NCBI GenBank assembly: GCA_023525975.1
Contig: CM042030.1
Coordinates: forward strand, 22,624,350 to 22,688,349
Source of the DNA: Smallanthus sonchifolius
Taxonomy: Eukaryota > Streptophyta > Magnoliopsida > Asterales > Asteraceae
Length of the DNA stretch: 64,000 bases
Direction: 5' to 3'
Position numbers and translations under genes: made by a program. Positions 10,299 to 21,533 of the stretch are shown here, one piece after another; the stretch's first letter is position 1, and the number at the start of each line of letters is the position of its first letter. The notes below the pieces were generated by a model. It was not told where the DNA came from. It saw only the letters and a program-made list of their open reading frames with translations, and did no database searches.

Positions 10299-12855
10299 TG
10301 TCACACCCCGACCGATGGCGGAATCATCGAGGCGGACAATGGAATGATTGTTCAAAAGCACATGATAACTAAAATATTGCATAATTCATTAATTTAATTA
10401 AAGACAACAAGCATTCAAGTACAATACAAATTCAAATAACCTAGTCTATTTCAAAACATTGATTTAATTAACTAGGTCCATAAGTTCTTAAGTGGTAGAA
10501 TCTTCAGCAAGCAATCACATATCCAAACCTGAAACATTATTTAAATCAAGTGTCAACTATAAAGTTGGTGAGTACATAGGTTTAGTGGAACTGATAAATA
10601 GTAGATGAAAACGTTTTGCAACTCATTGTTTATCTTGTTAAACATAGCGTACATGGTTATATCATTTATTTAAGCACAATTCAAACCTTGATTGACGCGC
10701 TTGAACATAGCACAACAGCTAGATCCGGTATGTTTGAATATAGTTACCCACTATATCCGATATGTTTGAATATAACACGCGGCTATATCCGAGTATGCAG
10801 TAATAAACACCCTACATGGGTGGGCTGGTCAGGCACAATAGATCTATTAATATTACTGTTGGTTTTCTTGTGTTTAAAATAAATAAGTGTACACCCAAGA
10901 TAATTCATGATGAACAAGCATATAATTCACATGTATAACACGTATAAACAATTTGATGAGTAGCAAGTATAATGTTTCACCCCAAAGCATGTAAACATGT
11001 AAAATAGGGGCTATGTAACTCACCTGGTTAGCGGATGTTTTAATCCACGAGTGCGGGTGATAAGGATGTTGAAAACTAAGCACAATGAAATCCTATGTAG
11101 ATAAATATGTATTATTGTATGTTTGTATATGTGTATTCGTATTTAAATGTGTATAAGTTTATAATAACATTCCCTAAAATTATTTGTATAAAATATTGTA
11201 GTAAAATAATAAGGATTTTTAGTAAAATTTAACATCTAAAAATATATATTTAATCTTGTTAAATATTTATATTTTAAATAATTTGTTATTATGTTTATTG
11301 TATTTATATATAATAATAAATAAGAGGAAAAGTTTCTATTTGTTTAATTATTATATATTTTTGTGAGTTAAAATTATTTTAACAAGTTTATAAAATATAG
11401 GGTTTATTATTTTATAAAAATTGGACGGGTTAAATATGTGAAAAAAAAGTTATTTAATGGTTTCGAAAATAAACGAACGAGTCAACCAACCCGTAATAGT
11501 TTTTATTGTATAGATATAATATTAAAATATGATAAAGTAAATAAATAAAAGAAAAACAGAAAAAAATTTGGGTTGGGCCGGAGGCCATCAGGATCGAACC
11601 CGCGACCTAAGACTCCAACACACACACGCATAACCAGCCGGGCTACTGCCCATCGCTGGTTATGTGTGTATCATTTAATTTATAAACACACACACAAAGC
11701 TGGTCGCTGGTTCTCGGCAACCGGCAAACCAGTGTCCGAGACATTGGTTTGCCCGGTGATCGATGGCCTGAGGCCGTGATTTCGATTGGGATAGTTGGCC
11801 ATTCGATAACAAAAGATAAAGGAACGAGTTTGAGGCTTCTTACTTGGTCGCAAAGGGTCGAACGGCAGGCCTTTAAATCCGAAAATACCAAGAATGGGAA
11901 TTCAAGCTTCGGGATGGAATTGGGCTCTAAGACTCTGGTCACAGCTTCACCCAGAGGCGACGAACACAATGCCGTCTTCAATTTGAAGTGAGAGTAGGTG
12001 AAGAAGGGGTGGCGAGCTCGAGCAGGTCCGGTAATGGCTTTTCATAGCCGAGTTCGATCCTGATAATGAGACAAGCAATTGAGCATGTCCAGACACTCGT
12101 CTGGACGAGACGAAACTGTCGAGCCATCTTTCAGGCGTGGAGGTCTACTGTCAGGGCCAATTGCGCGGCGTGGACTTTCGGCCACAAACACGATCACACT
12201 TTTCGTATGTTTAAATGACAAATTGGTCGGTGGCTTATGCTCGCGTGGGGACGACGAGGTCAGGGAGACCAATTTCGGCTGTCGAGGTGTAGGGGACAGG
12301 CATGTCGAGTGGGTCGCCGGAAAATAGCTCGGACCGCCGGTCAATGGGGAAGACAGCCAGAATTGCGAATTATGATTTGGCAATTTTGGTCCCTGGAGTT
12401 TACTTCTGAATCTATTTGGTCCCTGAGATAATTACGGATGAGTCCTTGTGGTTTGATTTGTCCACATTTAGTCCCTTAACTGATTTATGTTTTAAAACCT
12501 TGTAGTTTAATTATTTTCAAAATAGACCCTTAACTTTTATGAAAATAATTAATTAAATTTCTTTTTAATTTTATTTATATTTTATAAACTTATATTATTA
12601 TTATAAATATATTTTTATAAAATTTAATTATTATTTAGATAGATTATCATATTTATATACGAACCTTTTTAATTTAGATTTTTATATAAAATTTTATATA
12701 AGTTTAAAACTTATAAAATTTTAATTATTTTAAATCCATGAAATAAAAATATATATTTTGTACAAGATTAAATAAAAACACTTGCATTTCATTTAATAAA
12801 AATGATTACATGATATATATTACAAAAACGTAAATTAAAAACCCGAAATGTCACA
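10299..12855 (-). mobile_element. Element A, 5' LTR (complete, 2557 bp)
   Basis: The LTR runs from TGTCACACCCCGACC (10299) to GAAATGTCACA (12855). From 10771 it repeats 1-2082. The minus-strand sense start is TGTGACATTTCGGG. The TATA-like box that is intact in the 3' LTR (TATAAAAA) reads TATGAAAA here (12039-12046), so this promoter is probably weakened. A palindrome, TCCAGAC-ACTC-GTCTGGA, lies near 12088, upstream of the TATA position. The outer flank is GGATG at 12856-12860; the matching duplication on the other side is outside the window. Confidence 0.93.
11558..11651 (-). other. tRNA-like module, second copy in LTR A
   Basis: This is the same module as at 786-880. The minus strand shows the B-box GGGTTCGATCC and an oligo-T run after it. 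It is the better preserved of the two copies. Confidence 0.4.
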
Positions 12856-12914
12856 GGATGCATAGGAGAGTGACAAGTGTCTCACAAAAATCTTTATTTA
12901 TTATATAGTATAGA
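12856..12914 (-). mobile_element. Helitron 5' terminus, cut by element A
   Basis: On the minus strand the sequence starts TCTATACTATATAATAAAT after a host A (complement of 12915), matching the 5' ends of the Helitrons at 33088 and 40537. It runs straight into LTR A at 12855, so A inserted into this Helitron and the remainder lies beyond the left window edge. Confidence 0.65.
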
Positions 12915-13087
12915 TTTATGATGTATTAAATAGTTTTTAATAAAAATTTAGAAAAGTTATATAGTTATTTTTTTAAATAATTTATAAAAAGATTGAACGA
13001 AATGTACAATTTATGAAACTGTTTTATGAACAAACCTAATTTTTTTTAAATAAAACCATTTATAAAAAAGAATTTATATAAATCATT

Positions 13088-13245
13088 ATTGTTTAATAGG
13101 AGAGAGAGGCGGAAAACAAAAATTATAAAAATAATTTAATAAATTTATATATTTAATATGAAAGAGAGGCGGGAAAACACAAGTTGAGGAGGTCTAGAAT
13201 TATATCATGTCTCCACTAATATTTTTATTTATTAGGTAGTATAGA
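13088..13245 (-). mobile_element. Helitron 5'-end fragment
   Basis: The minus strand starts TCTATACTACCTAATAAAT at 13245 after a host A and continues with the GGAGACATGATA-type subterminal sequence and CCCGCCTCTCTT-like words seen in the other Helitrons here. No 3' hairpin with CTAG end is visible, so this is a fragment. The left boundary is approximate. Confidence 0.45.
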
Positions 13246-13892
13246 TATAGATTATGAGATTTTAAATTCATTTATAAAGTGAAAAAAGAAAAAGAAAACT
13301 TTTTGTTAGAAAATGAACTTTTGAAATCCAAAAGAAAATAGTTACGGAAAACCGTCTTAAATCCAATTCGTCGTAAATTTGTCACAAATAAACTCCGTCA
13401 CGAATCAAATCTCTCGCAACACATTAAGGGTGTGTTTAGTTCGCGAAATTTTATTTGAAGGAAATGAAATTTGTCAAAGGAATTTACAATGTGAAGGAAT
13501 TGGATTTGAAATTTAAATATGCCAAAAGGATTTAGAATTTTTATATTATTTTATGTTTATAACAACTACAACAAACTAAAATGATAAATTACTTAAATAA
13601 CATCAATGATAAATTTTATTATTATATAAATATAAAAAGATAAGTTCATACTTCACATCATACAAAATATAAATATTCTTATCAAATACATATCTTAAAA
13701 GAAATATTAATTTTTCATATAAGTATTTATGTCGAAAATTATTTGACGACGATTGATAATTCGTCTGGAGCGACCACATTATAGACTCAAATATGTCTTT
13801 TTATAAGTAAATCTTAAAAAACATTAAATAGTTAGTTAATGTTACAAATCTACCTTTTTTTAAGAGTTTCAAACTCATAATTTATATAGATC
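13246..13892. other. AT-rich DNA with transposon end-like piece
   Basis: No gene is visible. At 13431 the stretch GGGTGTGTTTAGTTCGCGAAA resembles the left end of element H (15161), and around 13745 GACGACGATTGATAATTCGTC is a near palindrome. These look like remnants of DNA transposon ends; no partner end was found. This is the downstream flank of the GULLO-like gene. Confidence 0.4.
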
Positions 13893-14634
13893 CTAAAGTT
13901 CGGTTTGTGACGACCATTGATTCGTGATTTGAACCAAAGTACAAACCCTTGCGTCCTTAAAGACTTTCCCAGGTCTACCTAAATAACCTTTTTGGGGTGC
14001 ACAATGAATGTCCTTTGAACACACGCACAAACCTTCAAGTGCACAACCCTCCTTAACAACAGTAAGACCACCTTTGAGTCCTAAAACTTGGTCTGTCCAC
14101 TCACTAGAGAATAACCCTAGTGGATCGTATTTCTCTTTAATACTCAAAAACTCTCTACCCCTTTTATACTTCTTGATCGCCCCAATGAACGCCACATTTC
14201 GATTCTTCCCCAATGTGGTAAACCGCCATACTTAAACACCGCCATTTGTTCAATCTCTTCGAGCACATCTTCATAAAGTCTTGGAGTTTCTGGATTTTTA
14301 CTTCTATAATAAGTGATGTCAAAATCCACCGAGTCTTGTTGTTGGCCTATGTATGCATTTGAGCCGGTAACATATCTCATAAGGATCCCATTATAAAGAT
14401 CTACGCCACACAACGATTGTGGTGCTATACTTACAAGCTTTTGTATGTCTTGGATGAAATCTTTAGCTTTGGAAAGGACAATACTAAAGGTGGTTTGGTG
14501 AAAGAACAAACCCTTGACTCGGGAATCCCATGGACATGCAGTTATTTTAGAATCTTTCAGGCTTCTAAGGCAACCTCCAGATGCTTGAAGTCGATTTTGA
14601 TATCCAACCACAGGATATCCCTTAAAGATAACAC
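13893..14634 (-). pseudogene. GULLO: GULLO-like gene, last exon (frameshifted)
   Basis: This exon encodes the C-terminal domain of a plant L-gulono-1,4-lactone oxidase-like flavoprotein (ALO domain family). Recognisable segments are CGVDLYNGILMRYV, DSVDFDITYYRSKNPETPRL, YEDVLEEIEQMAVFKYGGLP, HWGKNRNVAF, DPLGLFSSEWTDQVLG and the Cys-rich tail CALEGLCVCSKDIHCAPQKG. The acceptor TTGTAG precedes 14634. Within PHWGKNRN one G is missing from a G run (14212-14208 region), shifting the frame; without it the frame would continue to TAG at 13895-13893. The loss could be a true lesion or a homopolymer sequencing error, so the gene may be a pseudogene or an intact gene misread by one base. Confidence 0.87.
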
Positions 14635-14706
14635 CTACAAGCAATACATAATTCAATGGTTAATTAAGATGGTAATTCTGGATTTTTTTTCTGAAGATTG
14701 TATTAC
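14635..14706 (-). other. GULLO: GULLO-like gene, short intron (72 bp)
   Basis: On the minus strand it begins GTAATACAATC and ends GCTTGTAG. Joining its sides gives AFGLTND-G-VIFKGYPVVG, continuous with the family, so the boundaries are well supported. Confidence 0.8.
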
Positions 14707-14802
14707 CATCATTGGTCAGCCCAAATGCGATTTTTATTAGAGTGTTTGTAGTAAGCTTTACACCATTACACTTTCCAGCAACATCACCTTTGGCTTCTTG
14801 AT
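14707..14802 (-). pseudogene. GULLO: GULLO-like gene, short internal exon
   Basis: The exon encodes QEAKGDVAGKCNGVKLTTNT and then LIKIAFGLTND, the link between the FAD domain and the C-terminal domain. The probable acceptor is AATGGAAG before 14802. It joins in phase to the preceding exon ending LRST, 13 kb away on the sequence. The Cys in GKCNGVK is conserved in the family as I recall it. Confidence 0.75.
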
Positions 14803-15058
14803 CTTCCATTACAGTTAGTAACATTTAAAAATATGAGTTTATGTAATCTTTTACTCCTTTGCATGCACAAAACATGAGTTGTTTTTTATTTTATAGGGGG
14901 TTTAAGAAATCCATTTTGGTTTATAGGTGTAATTTGAACATATAATTTGATTTTTCTTTTATAATAATTCATTTAAAATATAATTTGATTTTTTCTTTGT
15001 TATATTTATTAAAAAAAAAATCTAAATACAACATTTTGTATAATTTCTTTTTGTCAAC

Positions 15059-15160
15059 TGTTAGCCTTAATTGTTAACCCAAGTTGGAATGGGAAACAAA
15101 AGTAACGGGTGAAATATGTAATTAGTTAAAAGTTAGTTTATGTGTCTATTATGTAATTGG
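15059..15160 (+). mobile_element. Element D, 5' LTR, first part
   Basis: Starts TGTTAGCCTTAATTG and matches 27389-27492 closely. It is interrupted by element H at about 15161 and resumes at 24274. About a dozen LTR bases (GTAATTTGTAC in the other copy) are missing at the junction. Confidence 0.8.
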
Positions 15161-15865
15161 GGTCGTTTGGTTCACGAAATATTTTTTAAAGGAATTGGAA
15201 ATGAAATTTGAGTTAATTCCTTCGAAAATCCGTGTCTTGTTTGGTTTGTAATTTTAACAAAGGAATCGGAAAGTAAAAACACAATATTACAAAACTACCC
15301 TTATCCCCCATCCCCACGTCGCTGAGTCATCTTCCCCTGCCCAATCCTAGATTGAGAATCCAAGGACCTATACGTGGTCAATAGACGTGGAAGACAGAAG
15401 AACATTGAATATGAACCAATCCTAATATCCATTTCTTCCAATCGATGTTTTGTGAAAAAAATCAAACATTGATCTTCAAATCTGATTTATGAGTTTCTGG
15501 TCGACCTTGAACAAAAAAACTGATGGTCGCAGATTCTTCCCGGTCATTCTTGAACAGCAAAATCGCAGATGATTAAAGTTGTTGGTTCTCCCTATTCGAC
15601 CTTGAACAACAAAATTGCACGTTTTGGGTGGTTACAACTAGCGGTTTCTTCCTTATGTTGATGTGAAAAAATCAAATATGATCTTTCGAAGTCGGCAGTA
15701 CAGGGACGTTCGACCTCGATGGTATCCAATTTTTGTGATGATGGTGTTCGATTTCACCATTTTCATCTTCAAGTTCTACGTTTTATGGCTTCATCTTCAT
15801 TTTCAGGTCTATTTGTTTATGGATTATGATTATTTATTTATGTTCAAAGATTGTTTATGGGTAAC

Positions 15866-17541
15866 TGATATGCCCTAAATTATACATGTTTTGCATGCAT
15901 AATAATCCCCATATTATGGTACTAATTGATTAATAGCCTTGCAAACGATAGTTAATGCGTTAATATTTCACAATTGCAGGTTATTCGGTGTCCCAAGATA
16001 AATAGAGCAAAAACCAGCTTAAAACATGAATAAATCAAGTTTTTGGAGGACCAAACCCGAGCATTGACCCCCAAGAAGTCAAACCATGTCAACACAAGTC
16101 AACAAGGAGCTAAAAGACAAGCCCTGGGAGCAGGCATAGCATTGCACAGCCATGCAATGCCATGCACGGTCGTGCATTGGCTGTCCAGGCTCCGGTACAC
16201 TGTCCTTTGTACCCTGTTTGATTCCCGAGGTGTTTGCACGCCCATGCAATCCAATGAACGGTCGTGCATTGCTCATTTTGAGGCCAATAAATAGATGGCT
16301 TGGGTTCTTCATTCCACACACCTTAACGCACCATTCCATACCTCAAGATAGAGAGAATAGTTCGTTTCTAGTAGTATTAGAGTAGTAGTAGTAGTGAGTA
16401 GAGGGGCTCTTCCTCCTTGTTCCACAATAGGGGAGCCTACGAAACTCAGCGTTACGCTAGTCAGCATGGCCATTCGTGGCTAAGCTTCTTGTATTGCTAG
16501 GGTGAAGATGATGTTTGGTGCATGTTAATGTTCAACGTATTAATCTAGTGGTATGTTTATGCCTTTAATTATTCGTCCTTAAAACCTCCATTTGGTGGGC
16601 TTTTATTATTGTCTAAATCCGTCATTATATTTGTGAGTGTTCTTGATTTTAAAGCGTAAGATCGTAAAACCTTTTTAATCAAACTTCTTTTGAAACTTGT
16701 ACGCCTTTATACAAGCAGAGATTGATAAGCCAAGGCTTGGTCAACATTATTAAGGTCATACGTCTTTATATGAACTTCTTATGCGACCAATAATTGGTGA
16801 ACTTATGTTAGAATCGGTACGTCTTTATACTTGGTCCCATTGTTACACCACCTCCTGGTGAGCAAAATATAATCACCTATTTAACCTTAATACAAAGCAT
16901 TTACGTTCGATGTGTTAAACCAGCCCGGAGATAACCATTCGAAGGGTTGAGGGTAACTGTTGTCCTTAACGGGAGACACTACCATTTTAATTTAAGGATT
17001 TTAATTTGTGAATCAAATGTCGTGAGGACGTGGCTTTAGCGGTGACCCGGGTCACAAGTTTGTAGTAGTCATATCACTGGATTAGTCAACTTAACATTAT
17101 CACGTACCAAGCTGATTCCAAGCCCGAAGCAATACTTTTCGTGACCTGATCACTTCTGAGATATTTACTTTCTTGTTATTTACTATTCTGCTATTTACAT
17201 TCCTGTTACACACATCACGCACGTTCTTACTTTTTTGTTATTTACTTTACCGTTATTTTACTTTTCGGTCATTTACTATTCTGTTTCAGAAGCACACAAA
17301 ACCCACTCACTAATTAATCCGGCTAAACGATAACAAAAATTGAGTACTAGAACTCGACCGTGTCCATTGTTTCGATACTTGGTTCTTACCTAAACTATAT
17401 TACGCTGTGATAGGTACACTTGCCTATTGTGTGTGTTTTTAAGTTAAAGTAATTATCATTTTATAAATTTAAAACCTTATCTCGTGAAACCATCCTACAA
17501 ATATATTTATTATATTTTTATATACTAAAAACGACACATCA
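15866..17541 (+). repeat. Element C, 5' LTR (1676 bp)
   Basis: Repeats 21534-23201 with many substitutions. An array of near-palindromic words (GCACGGTCGTGCATTG and variants, 16139-16272) lies just upstream of the TATA position. The box itself reads AATAAATAG here (16287-16295) against TATAAATAG in the 3' LTR. Downstream, 16690-16880 contains repeated stretches of the type TACGTCTTTATA. Confidence 0.9.
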
Positions 17542-17546
17542 AGTTT

Positions 17547-17563
17547 TGGCGCCATTGCCGGGG
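17547..17563 (+). other. Element C primer binding site (tRNA-Asp type)
   Basis: TGGCGCCATTGCCGGGG starts five bases after the 5' LTR. It corresponds to the Athila-type site TGGCGCCGTTGCCGGGG, complementary to the 3' end of tRNA-Asp, with one mismatch. Confidence 0.85.
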
Positions 17564-17663
17564 TGACGGTGATTTCAAGAAAGATTCTAGTTAACGGATT
17601 AGCCTTTTTAACCTTACCATTTATTTTTATGGTTTATTTTGATTGTTCTTTACAACAACTTTT

Positions 17664-17942
17664 ATGGATTACAACTACGAGAGTTGTTATGGAGGATATC
17701 AAAACGACTATGAGTACGAGTACCACTATTCGGAGGTTTGGTATGAGGTCTGTGGAGAAGCCCACTACACTCAAGATTGTTATCACTATCAAGGGTATTC
17801 CACATATTTTCACCAACCCTACTGGCAAACATATGAGGAAACCATACCGCCCCAAGAAATTCAAAACTCGGTTCTAGATTCCGACTCATGGACCCAGGAA
17901 ATCTGTTTCGTCATTTGGAAGAAATTAAGGTTCAACCCCTAA
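17664..17942 (+). pseudogene. Element C gag-like ORF, first part
   Basis: ATG at 17664 opens a Tyr-rich ORF (MDYNYESCYGGYQNDYEYEY) with a CCHC-like knuckle, CGEAHYTQDC preceded by VWYEV, as in Athila-type gag proteins. Its end overlaps the next ORF by 55 bases in another frame, and both frames encode related sequence around the overlap, so an indel has probably split one ORF in two. Confidence 0.55.
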
Positions 17943-18313
17943 AGAACTATCCAACTGAACAACAAGATGATCCATTCAAAATCCAAGAATCGAAATTTAT
18001 AGCTTCAACATCTTTAGTAGGGTCAAGTGAATCTAAGGAGCAAAAACCTTCCAACTTCACAAGCATTGATCAGTCGGAAGTGAGACCGGATAATTCAGAA
18101 GAGAGGGTTACTGCAACTTTACAATCTCTTCTTGACTTTTCTAAGAAGCTGGAAGCTAAACAATCAAAGGAGCCAGAAGAGCGAAGATCTAAAGAAGAAA
18201 TGGTGGGAATCCTAAATATGGAAGCACAAGAAGGATGTATGGAACAGTTTGGAGTTCCTGTCACTTCAGAGACAACATCATATGAAGAACCAGATTGTGA
18301 GACCATCATCTAA
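17888..18313 (+). pseudogene. Element C gag-like ORF, second part
   Basis: A 141-codon ORF of acidic and Lys-rich sequence (MDPGNLFRHLEEIKVQPLKN), with a helical stretch LLDFSKKLEAKQSKEPEERR. I recognise no domain. It probably continues the gag-like ORF starting at 17664. It ends in TAA at 18311-18313. Confidence 0.45.
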
Positions 18314-20483
18314 GAGGAGATTATGTAGGAAAAATGTGATCACCAACAAACAAATGACAATGTGGCACATATTCCTTGCAACAGTGATAGCTGGCCTGTG
18401 ACCAAGCATATTAATGAATCATTCCATGAATCACATAAGCCACAGGATAGGGCATATCACTCTGAGGACCACTTCTCATGGAGGAAGAACGTTCATCCAA
18501 CGAAGATTACGTGACAAAATTATCATACCGGGGTGACCGTCTCCTTCACTACATGGGTTTTTTAAAGTTTGGTTCAGAGAATTTCAAATGGTGGTGGCGT
18601 GATTTAATTACACCATTTTCTTTAGGTGCTCTTCTATAGAGCATTCTAAATTTGGCAGGTTTACAAAAAAATTCAAAATTTCAAATCGATCCATCCAAAC
18701 TAAAATTAAAACTAAAAATATACTTTGAAAATATATAAATCAACGATTCACCCGTTTTAGCACTAAAACGTTAAAGGTATAAAAATTAGAAAACTAGGGA
18801 AAATCTTTGATTTATAAAATTGGGCCACTTAATAAGGGATTTTTTCTCAGACCACTAGGACAAACCACCTACGGCGTTTGCCACATGATCCGGCTTGTCA
18901 AAATCTTTCCGTCCCGTGGTCGGGGGCCCTCTAACTCCAAACGTAGCTCAAGTTATGATCGTTTCAAGTTTGAACACTTTTTACCCTGTTTTTCTCTGTC
19001 TAGCTGGTCCAGGATGGACTCCACTAATTCCTGGATTAGATTATTATCACATTGTGCGCATGATTATCAAATGGGTTGGATGAACATCTCCATACTAAAA
19101 GCTACCCATTTGTTAGATTATTCCACCACTTGCACTAAATATGAAGAAAGACACATACGGGTCTAGCCAACGACCCTTAAATAAACGTGGCGCTTCCAGG
19201 AGGCAACCCGATGATCATGAATAAATTGAGAAGTTGGTGCATACGGTAGAACAGATGGACCCCAGGGATTTTTACAAATTCAAAAGTTTCACGTACTTCA
19301 GCCCCTAGGTATGCCTTCTCGATACTAGGACCTTAGTAGCTTAACTACCACCTTTTATTTTCCTTGTCTGCTTTTATGTTTTCCTTTATGTGTCAGGTAG
19401 AATAGCACCACCAGATAGTCTGTCTACTTCTTTGAGGAATCACACTCCATCTCTACAACCTGAGGAATCGGAAACCACATCAAATTTCTTTGAAATTCAA
19501 TGAAGTCTTTGAAGCAACGTGTTGACAAGCAGCTGATAGGCACAACTTGACAGCATCAATAAGTTTTGGCCTTAGGTTATATACCGAATTGACCGGGGGA
19601 GTACCGGTTTCTTTTTCCTTAAAACTTCATGCATTGCAGTCCATTACATGCATTTGTACATTGAGGGCAATGCATAGTTTTAAGTGTGGGGTGGGAAATT
19701 AGAGATTCAGGACTACTTGTAACCTCAAAGCAGTAAAATTTTAACTCGTGATTTTCTACCCATTTGACTAAAACCTTATAAAAACCTACTTTTTGAAAAA
19801 CTTGAAAATTTTTAAAAATTTTAAACCTAAAAAACTAAATCTCTTTGAGTTCGCACCTAACTAAATAAAACGAATACATGACAAGTAAAAACAAATGGAT
19901 ATTATGCATAACAAATCACTAAACCCTATCCCATCCGCTTCCATGTGAGAATAATTTGAGCCTTTTCACGAGCATTATTATCATTATTTTTCACATGCTC
20001 TTTCGTTTGGTATATCAAGTGTTTTTCAATCGGATTTTATGCATAGTTAGAACTTGTGTGACTGATACAGATCAAGACCATGAACTAGTAGAAGTATGAA
20101 AGTGATTGAGTCACCTAGGACTTTATTACCCCTATATATTATCCTTAAACCCAAAAATTCAAAAAATATAATCCGCCTAGATAGCCCTCTGAGCCTTAGC
20201 CTTTTCTTTTCTACCACCCACAATTATCACCCAACTAGCTTTTCGTAAACACCGGTTATTGGCTAATTGGCTTCAAGAATGGAAAAATATTAGACTATCT
20301 TATGCCGTTATTTCAAGTTTATTAACATTGAGGCAACTTTGGAAAGAATCTGTTTTACTCAAAAGAATTGGAATATACAAGAAGGTGGATATATTAGGAA
20401 GAAACAGCTGAACTATCTACAAGAAATTTATGGAAATATTATTTCAAGGAAATTGAGGAAAAAGAATTATTGAAGAATTTGTT
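18314..20483 (+). other. Element C interior without pol
   Basis: No protease, RT or integrase is visible. ORF 18807-19166 has no domain I recognise. Two Athila-style landmarks occur: CGCTTCCAGGAGGCAACCCG near 19191-19210, and an internal purine tract TTTTAAGTGTGGGGTGGG near 19677-19694, after ACATTGAGGGCAATGCA. These resemble motifs found downstream of gag-pol in Athila relatives, so a deletion probably removed pol. Confidence 0.55.
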
Positions 20484-20851
20484 TTGATACAAAAAAATAG
20501 AAAAAAGAGAAAAGAAAAAGAAAGAAAGAAGTCGATCTTTTACCGGTTAGAACTTAAAGAGCTGGATATGCATTCTTTTGATTTCAATTTGCTTTCTTGC
20601 CTTCATTTTGTAAAGCCTGAATTACCACCTGAACTCCGAGAGAAAGTTTTCAAAGAAACAAATGATGTAAGAAAACGGTGGCGCAAGTAAGAACAACTGC
20701 CACCATTCTGCGACTTGTCAAAAAGTGCCGCCAAAAGAAGAGCCAAAAGATACGACAAATGTGTGAAGTGTGGAAACTTGAGCCATGATGGAAAGTGTAG
20801 CAAGAATCAAACTCATTCCCAACATGAGTATACGCATCTGATCAAAGTATG
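20484..20851 (+). pseudogene. Element C: basic ORF with zinc-knuckle-like motif
   Basis: One frame runs from 20484 with a single in-frame TAA (20688-20690). It encodes a Lys-rich start (KNRKKRKEKERKK), PELPPELREKVFKETND, and a short Cys motif CVKCGNLSHDGKC (C-x2-C-x4-H-x3-C, one residue shorter than a canonical knuckle). I do not recognise the protein. It may be a captured host fragment or a degenerate retrotransposon domain. Confidence 0.4.
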
Positions 20852-21518
20852 AGCTGTTAGGCTACATGCCGAAAGATCCGTACGAAAAGGCAGTAATGTG
20901 TACTACGCAGTGAGGAAAGAGTTGAGAATGATAAAAGACATGTGTCTTGGCAATCTGACCATAAACGAGCCATCAGATTAGTTATACCCTCATGATCTGA
21001 GTACTGTAGAGGGACCTGCTAGTATTTTCTATTTTAAGCCAGGAAGGCGTAGCTGTGTATTCTACGATAGCTGCAGCCCCTCAAAACCCTTTTAAATCCC
21101 TAAAAATCCAAAAAACATTTTCATTTTCACCCTTTATTTTTATTTTAGCCACATTACAACCCTTTTAAAGTCCTCTTGATTCATGCGTACTACTTAGTTA
21201 GTTGGTGGAGACTTGATTTGCATACAAGCTTATAACCATTGCATAGTTCGATTCGAACTTGAGTGTTTCACTTAAACTTACATTATCCATACATATATAA
21301 CCATAGAGTTGAGTGAACCTTGTGAGGAGTGAAAGTTTATGCATAATTGAAGTTCTAATAGGCTTGTCATGGATTCCATCATAGAAAAGCACAAAAATAG
21401 AATAAGCGACTCAAGAGTTATCCCGGAGTTTCCAACTACTTGGGGCTCCATTACCCTTGTAAAGTTTTCAGTTATGGGTATGATCATGCATGAGTTTTCT
21501 TGAGGACAAGCAAAGTTT

Positions 21519-21533
21519 AAGTGTGGGGTATTA
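21519..21533 (+). other. Element C polypurine tract
   Basis: AAGTGTGGGGTATTA immediately precedes the 3' LTR and follows GAGGACAAGCAAAGTTT, the usual arrangement in Athila-type elements. Confidence 0.75.

Noticed and set aside
14008..14740. Plus-strand ORFs across 14008-14740
   Set aside because: Antisense to the last exon of the GULLO-like gene.
15054..15058. TCAAC as target duplication of element D
   Set aside because: No matching TCAAC follows the 3' LTR near 27690; the LTR end itself is uncertain.
16043..16385. Overlapping ORFs in LTR C (also 21642-21959)
   Set aside because: They arise from the word array and LTR duplication; several frames on both strands are open together.
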